64,000 nucleotides of DNA from Firmicutes bacterium UBA2058. GTDB taxonomy: Bacteria > Bacillota > Clostridia > Tissierellales > Sedimentibacteraceae. A program made the translations under genes and the position numbers. The stretch spans positions 1 through 64,000 of the forward strand of contig DDAM01000062.1 of NCBI GenBank assembly GCA_002332905.1. Direction: 5' to 3'. Positions 58,584 through 64,000 of this stretch are shown piece after piece; position 1 is the stretch's first letter, and each line of letters opens with the position of its first letter. Below the pieces are notes generated by a model. It did no database searches and was not told the origin of the DNA. It saw nothing but the letters and a program-made list of their open reading frames with translations.

Positions 58584-60064
58584 TTATTATTAAACATTTC
58601 ATATAGCTTGTTCATTACAGATGCAGCTGCTCCTCTAGTTATACTTATGTTATAATTAAAAGTATCACTATCTTCTCCGCTTATTATTCCCTTGGAATAT
58701 ACTATCTTAATATTATTAATTTGAAAATCTGCTAAACCTTCAATATCCTTAAAAGGTAATTCAATCTCTGACAATTTAAATGCCTCATTTACATCAAAGT
58801 TTCTCTCTACCTCAAGTAATTTTGACTCAGCATCAAATTTTTCTTGCTCAAGCTTTATTAGTTGCTTTGCTATTATATAAGTTATTTCTCCTCTGCTTAT
58901 ATTAGCAGAGGCATTAATGTTCTCGCTGTATAGTCCAAGCAGTTGTGCTTCATCCAAAGCTCTAATATAATCAACTGCCCATGGACTAATCTCATCTTTG
59001 TCTGCAAATCTTAATTCTTCTTTACTTTCACTAGTTATATTAAAAACTTTAGAAAAAAGTACAGAAAATTCTTCTATAGACATGTTGTCATCAGGACAAA
59101 ATTCAGTGCTTGTTTTACCACTTATAAGTTTAAGATTATATAGATTCATTACTGAGCTTGCACTCCAATGATATAATATATCTTCAAATGGATAAATTCC
59201 ATATTTAGTGTCACCTATCTTTTTTATCCAATTTCTTTCTATCCATCCACTTATTTTATCGTTTACCTGAACTTTATACCAATAATAACCATTTTTAAGC
59301 GTTGGACCATCTATTATTTGTGCCATTTGACCACTATTTATACTGCTCGTTACATTTCCAGATGGTGCATCATATAAATACCTAGTATCTACTATACTAT
59401 TGATTAGTACTAAATCATTTTTGTTATACTGAATTATATTTGCGAAATTTTTATTGACTGGTGTAGCTATATTAAGACCTCTACTTGGCCTGCCTGATGC
59501 AGGGAGCCTTGTTGTATCTATTTTGTTTATAGATTGGTCAAAATAGCTTTCACAAACTTTGTAAACCTTGTCTTGATATGCTTTTGAGTTAGCATTAGGA
59601 TTATTCCTGTCAATCCAACCATTATATGCCCATAGTGCAAAGTACCAATTTTCAAGTACATTAGGGTCCATATTGCCAACACTAGAAATACTGTTATTCT
59701 GTACACTTGAATTCCATTTAGCAAGAAGTACATCTATACCTGCATTTATATTGTAATCAACATCATACTTTAACTTTTTTGTATCAAAATTATTATAAGC
59801 ATTGCTTACTTGCATTAAACCAATATGACCACCTGATGAGATTTTTGGAGTTCCATTTGAATTGAAATGTTGAAAACCTGATTCGATTTGTGCGATAGCC
59901 TTTATAAAGACTGATGGCACTCCTCGCACTAAAGCTATATTATCAATTTTAGCTTCTAATTCTTCTCTAGTATAGTTATAACCATACCCTACCTGTGTAA
60001 ATAATATTAACATGACTAGTGTAAACGTCAAAACCTTCTTGGCTCCAGTTCTAAATATTTTCAT
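58580..60064 (-). CDS. Secreted lytic transglycosylase with SH3 and SLH domains
   Basis: A 494-residue exported protein. Signal peptide (residues 1-30), then an SLT-type lytic transglycosylase domain with catalytic Glu in IAQIESGFQHF and GGHIGLMQVSNAYN, ending about residue 165. Then a bacterial SH3 domain (about 215-285), and three SLH repeats (about 290-490) that would anchor it to secondary wall polymer. AAGGG precedes the ATG. It would cut peptidoglycan at the cell surface; the order enzyme-SH3-SLH is clear from the sequence. Confidence 0.92.
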   Translation of the reverse strand: MKIFRTGAKKVLTFTLVMLILFTQVGYGYNYTREELEAKIDNIALVRGVPSVFIKAIAQIESGFQHFNSNGTPKISSGGHIGLMQVSNAYNNFDTKKLKYDVDYNINAGIDVLLAKWNSSVQNNSISSVGNMDPNVLENWYFALWAYNGWIDRNNPNANSKAYQDKVYKVCESYFDQSINKIDTTRLPASGRPSRGLNIATPVNKNFANIIQYNKNDLVLINSIVDTRYLYDAPSGNVTSSINSGQMAQIIDGPTLKNGYYWYKVQVNDKISGWIERNWIKKIGDTKYGIYPFEDILYHWSASSVMNLYNLKLISGKTSTEFCPDDNMSIEEFSVLFSKVFNITSESKEELRFADKDEISPWAVDYIRALDEAQLLGLYSENINASANISRGEITYIIAKQLIKLEQEKFDAESKLLEVERNFDVNEAFKLSEIELPFKDIEGLADFQINNIKIVYSKGIISGEDSDTFNYNISITRGAAASVMNKLYEMFNNK

Positions 60065-60180
60065 ACTTATAACCTACCCTTCTTTAATTTTATTAACTAT
60101 ATATTAAACTATATAAAACTTTATGATTCAATATAAGTCCTAATAAATATATAAGTTTTAGCATCAATAATCAAATTGTG

Positions 60181-61890
60181 CTAAATTATACAGTTCATTA
60201 TAGCAAAAACATCAGTTTTAATGTTTTCTAGTTGTTCTTTCGCCTCGTCCTCTGAACTACCACATAATGAAAAATATATTTTCATTTTTGGTTCTGTGCC
60301 AGATGGACGAATAACAAACCATGATTCATCTTCAAAACAGAATTTTAAAACATTAGATTTTGGATAGTCCAATTTTTCAAAATCTCCCGTAATGAAATCA
60401 TATAGTATTCCTAGTTTAAAATCATATAGATATTTTATATTCTTTCCACATATTACAGTCGGTTTATTTTCTCTAAAGTATTCAATTATTTTAGTTATCT
60501 TGTTTTGTCCACTTATTCCCTCTAATGAAACTGAAACAGTTTCATCTATATAGAAATTATATTCATCATGAAGCTTTTTTAATACACCTAATAATGAACA
60601 ACCCTTTTTTTTATAAAAAGCACTCATTTCAGCTATTAACATTGATGCGACAACACCGTCTTTATCTCTAACATAATCTCCAGTTAAATATCCATAACTC
60701 TCTTCATATCCAAAGACAAACTTACCTTGTCCAGATTTTTCACATTTATTTATCGTATCTGCTATATATTTAAAACCTGTTAATGTCTTTATTGTTTTTA
60801 CACCATAGCGTTCTGCTATTTTTTCTCCTAAATCACTTGTTACAAAAGTATTTATCATAACCAAATTATCAGTTAGTGTATTATTATTTTTTTTGCTTTG
60901 TAATATATAATTAAGTAGTAGTGCCCCTACTTGATTACCCGTTAAAGCTATGTACTCATTGTTTTCTTCGTTTCTTACTACAACGCCTACTCTGTCACAG
61001 TCAGGATCAGTGCCTAAAATTAAATCTGCCCTTACTTTTTTAGCCATATTAATAGCCAAGTTAAAAGCTTCAATATCCTCAGGATTTGGAAGCTTTACTG
61101 TAGAAAAATTAGAATCAGGTGCTTCCTGTTCAGAAACAGTAAATACATTTCTAAATCCTCTTTCCTTTAACACTCTTCTAACAGGAATATTGCCTGTACC
61201 ATGTAAAGGTGTATAAACTATGTTTATTTTATAGTCTAAGTCTTTATTAAAACTTAAAGATTTGACACATTCTATATATTTATCATCTATATCCTTACTT
61301 ATATATATTATATGCGCATTAGTAAAATTTTGTGAATATTTTATATAATTAAAATCAATCTTAGAAATTTCTTCTGTGATCAAATCAGCATCCTGTTCTA
61401 AAATTTGACCGCCATTACTATTATATACCTTGTAACCATTATATTGTGGTGGATTATGACTTGCAGTTATAACAATACCTGCTTTGCATCTTAACTCTCT
61501 AATTGTAAATGATAATTCTGGTGTTGATCTTAAGCTTTCAAATATATACACCTTTATTCCATTAGCAGAAAGAACTTCAGCTGTTTTTAATGCAAACTCC
61601 TTAGACATATGTCTTGAATCATATGCTATTGCTACACTAATGTTATTCTCATACTGTCCTAGCAAATAATTGGCAAGTCCTTGAGTCGTTTTTGCCACAG
61701 TGAAAATATTCATTCTATTAGTACCAGCACCTATTATACCTCTTAATCCTGCTGTTCCAAATTCTAAATCCTTATAGAATCTATCCTCGATTTCTTCAGC
61801 GCAATGTTCAAGCTGCCTTAACTCTTCCTTTGTACTCTCATCTGTGAATTCACTATCAATCCACGCCCTATATTGTTCTAAATGTCTCAT
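60181..61890 (-). CDS. pgcA: Phosphoglucomutase/phosphomannomutase
   Basis: Interconverts glucose 6-phosphate and glucose 1-phosphate. The 569-residue alpha-D-phosphohexomutase has the phospho-Ser loop GIVITASHNPPQYNGYKVY, the Mg-binding loop LGTDPDCDRVGV, the sugar-binding GYEESYGYLTGD and the phosphate-binding VIRPSGTEPKMKIYFS. ATG 61890 follows GAGG at 5 bases. It lies beside galU, so glucose 1-phosphate for UDP-glucose is the obvious product flow. Confidence 0.94.
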   Translation of the reverse strand: MRHLEQYRAWIDSEFTDESTKEELRQLEHCAEEIEDRFYKDLEFGTAGLRGIIGAGTNRMNIFTVAKTTQGLANYLLGQYENNISVAIAYDSRHMSKEFALKTAEVLSANGIKVYIFESLRSTPELSFTIRELRCKAGIVITASHNPPQYNGYKVYNSNGGQILEQDADLITEEISKIDFNYIKYSQNFTNAHIIYISKDIDDKYIECVKSLSFNKDLDYKINIVYTPLHGTGNIPVRRVLKERGFRNVFTVSEQEAPDSNFSTVKLPNPEDIEAFNLAINMAKKVRADLILGTDPDCDRVGVVVRNEENNEYIALTGNQVGALLLNYILQSKKNNNTLTDNLVMINTFVTSDLGEKIAERYGVKTIKTLTGFKYIADTINKCEKSGQGKFVFGYEESYGYLTGDYVRDKDGVVASMLIAEMSAFYKKKGCSLLGVLKKLHDEYNFYIDETVSVSLEGISGQNKITKIIEYFRENKPTVICGKNIKYLYDFKLGILYDFITGDFEKLDYPKSNVLKFCFEDESWFVIRPSGTEPKMKIYFSLCGSSEDEAKEQLENIKTDVFAIMNCII

Positions 61891-61937
61891 ATCTACCTCA
61901 TGCAATAATATGGAATTGGGGTTTTACCCTCCATCTT

Positions 61938-62801
61938 TTAGTCAATAATTGTTTTTAGATAATTTTTAAATTCATTTCTTAAATCTTCTCTTTTTAGTGC
62001 AAAATCAACTATTGCTTCTAAATAACCTAGTTTATTGCCTGTATCATATCTTTTACCATCAAAGATATAAGCATACATATCTTGATTTTTCACCAGTTCT
62101 AACAGACCATCTGTAAGCTGTATTTCACCTAAAGCCCCAGGAGGTATATTTTCGAGTATGTCAAATATTTCTGGGGTAATTATATACCTTCCTACTATAG
62201 CAATATTGCTTGGTGCTTTTTCAATCGGTGGTTTTTCGACTAATCCATTTACCTTATAAATTTTCTCATCAATTTTTGTTCCTGAAACTATGCCGTATCT
62301 ATTCACTTCATTTTCTTTTACTGTTTGCACACCAATTATAGATGTTTGGTACTTATCAAACATCCTTGTCATTTGTTTTAAACATGAAACGGAAGAATAG
62401 ATTATATCATCTGGAAGTATAACCGCAAAAGGTTCATTTCCAACAAAAGCTTTTGCACATCCAACAGCATGACCTAATCCCTTTGCTTCTTTTTGCCTTA
62501 TATAGTGTATATTGGCTAAGTTAGTGATATCCCTAAGTTCTTTAAGAGCATCTACTTTATTAGTATTTTCTAATAAATTTTCAAGCTCTGGTAAATTATC
62601 AAAATGATCTTCTATAGCTTTTTTATGTCTGCTAGTTATAATTAATATATCTTCTATTCCTGCTTCTACTGCTTCTTCAATAACATACTGAAGGGCTGGC
62701 TTGTCTACAATAGGAATCATTTCCTTAGGTATAGACTTTGTTGCAGGCAATAGTCTTGTACCAAAGCCTGCAGCAGGGATAATAGCTTTTTTAATTTTCA
62801 T
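61938..62801 (-). CDS. galU: UTP-glucose-1-phosphate uridylyltransferase
   Basis: Makes UDP-glucose for envelope polymers. The 287-residue nucleotidyltransferase has IPAAGFGTRLLPATKSIPKEMIPIVDKPALQY at the N terminus and the catalytic EAKGLGHAVGCAKAF and VILPDDI segments. Its ribosome site GAGAGG is the end of a repeat element that resembles the one in front of the TetR gene at 17455. The 3' neighbour, phosphoglucomutase, gives a two-gene UDP-glucose unit. Confidence 0.95.
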   Translation of the reverse strand: MKIKKAIIPAAGFGTRLLPATKSIPKEMIPIVDKPALQYVIEEAVEAGIEDILIITSRHKKAIEDHFDNLPELENLLENTNKVDALKELRDITNLANIHYIRQKEAKGLGHAVGCAKAFVGNEPFAVILPDDIIYSSVSCLKQMTRMFDKYQTSIIGVQTVKENEVNRYGIVSGTKIDEKIYKVNGLVEKPPIEKAPSNIAIVGRYIITPEIFDILENIPPGALGEIQLTDGLLELVKNQDMYAYIFDGKRYDTGNKLGYLEAIVDFALKREDLRNEFKNYLKTIID

Positions 62802-62806
62802 CTCAA

Positions 62807-62848
62807 CCTCTCATTATGCCGATGTCTTGACAGACATTGTAGTGGCAT
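62807..62848 (-). repeat. ATGCCACTACAA hairpin element before galU
   Basis: On the minus strand, ATGCCACTACAATGTCT starts the element, ATGTCT-GTCA-AGACAT is an inner stem, ATGCC/GGCAT the outer stem, and GGCATAATGAGAGG the end, which supplies the galU ribosome site. The start (one base apart) and the end are shared with 17383-17449, about 45 kb away. Confidence 0.65.
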
Positions 62849-62859
62849 CATAAAATATA

Positions 62860-62885
62860 AGTGTGAAATGCCTTTTTTTCACACT
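62860..62885 (-). repeat. GTGTGAAA hairpin between mreB and galU
   Basis: AGTGTGAAA (62860-62868) and TTTCACACT (62877-62885) form a perfect 9-bp stem, 10 bases after the mreB stop. Same arms as the hairpins at 25262 and 52548. Confidence 0.6.
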
Positions 62886-62895
62886 AAATCGTCAT

Positions 62896-63927
62896 TTATA
62901 TTTGTCTGTAATCTTTTCTTATATCATCAGTTAATAAAGTATCACTTAATGTATCTAAATGTTCTAATGACTTACCTGTTCCTTTGGCTACACATGAAAT
63001 AGCATCATCAGCTATATTTGTTGTTACTCCTGTTCTTTTCGAAATTAGTTTGTCTAATCCGCCAATTAAAGAGCCCCCGCCTGTCATAACTATGCCTCTT
63101 TCACTTATATCAGAAGCTAATTCTGGTGGAGTTTTTTCAAATACAGAGTGAACTGCGTCAGCTATAGCTGTAACAGTTTCTTCTAATGCTTCTAGCATAT
63201 CTGATGAAGATATTGTAATGTTTTTAGGAAGTCCAGTAACTAAGTTTCTTCCTCTTACTTCCATAAACTTTTCTTCTTCAACGGGGAATGCTGTACCTAT
63301 ATTTATTTTTAAGTCCTCTGCACTTCTTGATCCAATCATCACGTTATATTTTTTACGTACATATCTTACTATAGCCTCATCACATTTGTCGCCGGCTATC
63401 TTAATTGATTTGCTAACAACTATTCCACCTAATGAAATAACTGCTATATCAGTTGTACCTCCACCTATGTCAATTATCATATGACCTGTAGGCTTTGATA
63501 TATCAAGTCCAGCACCAATTGCAGCAGCTACTGGTTCCTCTATTAAATATGTTTTTTTCGCACCTGCGTTGTTGCTTGCTTCTAAAACAGCTCTTTTCTC
63601 TACTTCCGTAACTCCACTAGGCACACAAACAATTACTCTTGGTTTCATTAATGACGCACCAGTAGCTTTCTTAATAAAATATTTTAACATTTTTTCAGTT
63701 ATATCAAAGTCAGAAATGACACCATCTCTTAACGGTCTTATAGCAACAATATTGCCAGGTGTTCTTCCTAACATTTTTCTTGCTTCTTCTCCTACTTCTA
63801 ATATTTTATTAGTATTTTTGTCTATAGCTACAACTGATGGCTCTTGCATTACGATTCCTTTTCCACGTATGTACACTAATACGCTAGCAGTACCAAGGTC
63901 TATTCCTATATCAGCTCTTATACCCAT
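62896..63927 (-). CDS. mreB: Rod shape-determining protein MreB/Mbl
   Basis: A 343-residue bacterial actin that organises lateral wall synthesis. It has the phosphate-1 loop IGIDLGTASVLVYIRGKGIVMQEPS, the second phosphate loop MIIDIGGGTTDIAVISLGG, and the adenosine motif GIVMTGGGSLIGGLDK. The close match of the N-terminal half to the Mbl pattern (GEEARKMLGRTPGNIVAIRPLRDGVISDFD) suggests an Mbl-type paralogue. GGAGG lies 7 bases before the ATG. mreC and mreD are not downstream, so this is not the canonical mreBCD locus. Confidence 0.95.
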   Translation of the reverse strand: MGIRADIGIDLGTASVLVYIRGKGIVMQEPSVVAIDKNTNKILEVGEEARKMLGRTPGNIVAIRPLRDGVISDFDITEKMLKYFIKKATGASLMKPRVIVCVPSGVTEVEKRAVLEASNNAGAKKTYLIEEPVAAAIGAGLDISKPTGHMIIDIGGGTTDIAVISLGGIVVSKSIKIAGDKCDEAIVRYVRKKYNVMIGSRSAEDLKINIGTAFPVEEEKFMEVRGRNLVTGLPKNITISSSDMLEALEETVTAIADAVHSVFEKTPPELASDISERGIVMTGGGSLIGGLDKLISKRTGVTTNIADDAISCVAKGTGKSLEHLDTLSDTLLTDDIRKDYRQI

Positions 63928-64000
63928 TATCTTACCTCCACGATTTTATCTAATGATATATGTTATATATTTAATTTCACAATTTTAAGTTACTAACTAT

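Overview
The window looks like a chromosomal segment of a low-GC, anaerobic, amino-acid-fermenting Firmicute (Clostridia, Peptostreptococcaceae-like). The evidence is strong AT bias, AGGAGG-type ribosome binding sites with many TTG/GTG starts, a selenocysteine-containing betaine reductase, rubrerythrin, a fabK/fabT-type fatty acid synthesis operon and a clostridial ethanolamine microcompartment operon. I cannot name the genus from sequence alone. No rRNA, tRNA, CRISPR array, transposase or prophage was seen.

Layout. 0.2-2.9 kb: envelope-stress cluster pspA-(unknown)-lemA-htpX. 2.9-4.1 kb: an unknown gene and a HAD hydrolase. 4.2-10.6 kb: type II fatty acid synthesis operon fabT-fabH-acpP-fabK-fabD-fabG-fabF-fabZ on the minus strand, led by six 18-bp-spaced operator-like palindromes. 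10.9-12.7 kb: adenine deaminase. 13-18.1 kb: betaine reductase operon grdI-grdH(Sec)-BCCT transporter with a divergent TetR regulator. 18.2-20.4 kb: tdh-kbl, which turns threonine into glycine and acetyl-CoA. 20.6-26.6 kb: rubrerythrin, an asparagine-rich small protein, a flavoprotein, a DMT transporter, ybaK, trmB and small membrane proteins. 26.7-40.2 kb: a 17-gene ethanolamine-utilization/microcompartment operon (eutG-S-P-A-B-C-L-K'-E-M-T-pduL-N-T'-H-Q-S2). 40.4-64 kb: aspartokinase, a DUF3810 protein, a ClpE/ClpC ATPase, two peptidases, a phosphate transporter with its DUF47 partner, a GntR-ABC exporter operon, small proteins, a YeiH-type exporter with a LysR regulator, a diguanylate cyclase, a transglycosylase with SLH domains, phosphoglucomutase, galU and mreB.

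How it fits together. Ethanolamine and betaine are both derived from phospholipid head groups, and the window carries a complete-looking ethanolamine organelle plus the betaine-specific half of a Stickland reductase. Threonine is routed to glycine by tdh-kbl. The shared reductase parts (grdA, grdC, grdD, thioredoxin) and the EutV/EutW regulators are not in this window.

Most unusual signal. At least sixteen short intergenic inverted repeats were read by eye. Their stem sequences differ, but the flanks recur: ACTATGG or ACTATAGA after the right arm, or GGCATAATG running into the ribosome binding site. They lie between a stop codon and the next start, often overlapping the stop or supplying the ribosome binding site. 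Several have arms in an A-B-A'-B' order that would permit a pseudoknot. I do not recognise this family.
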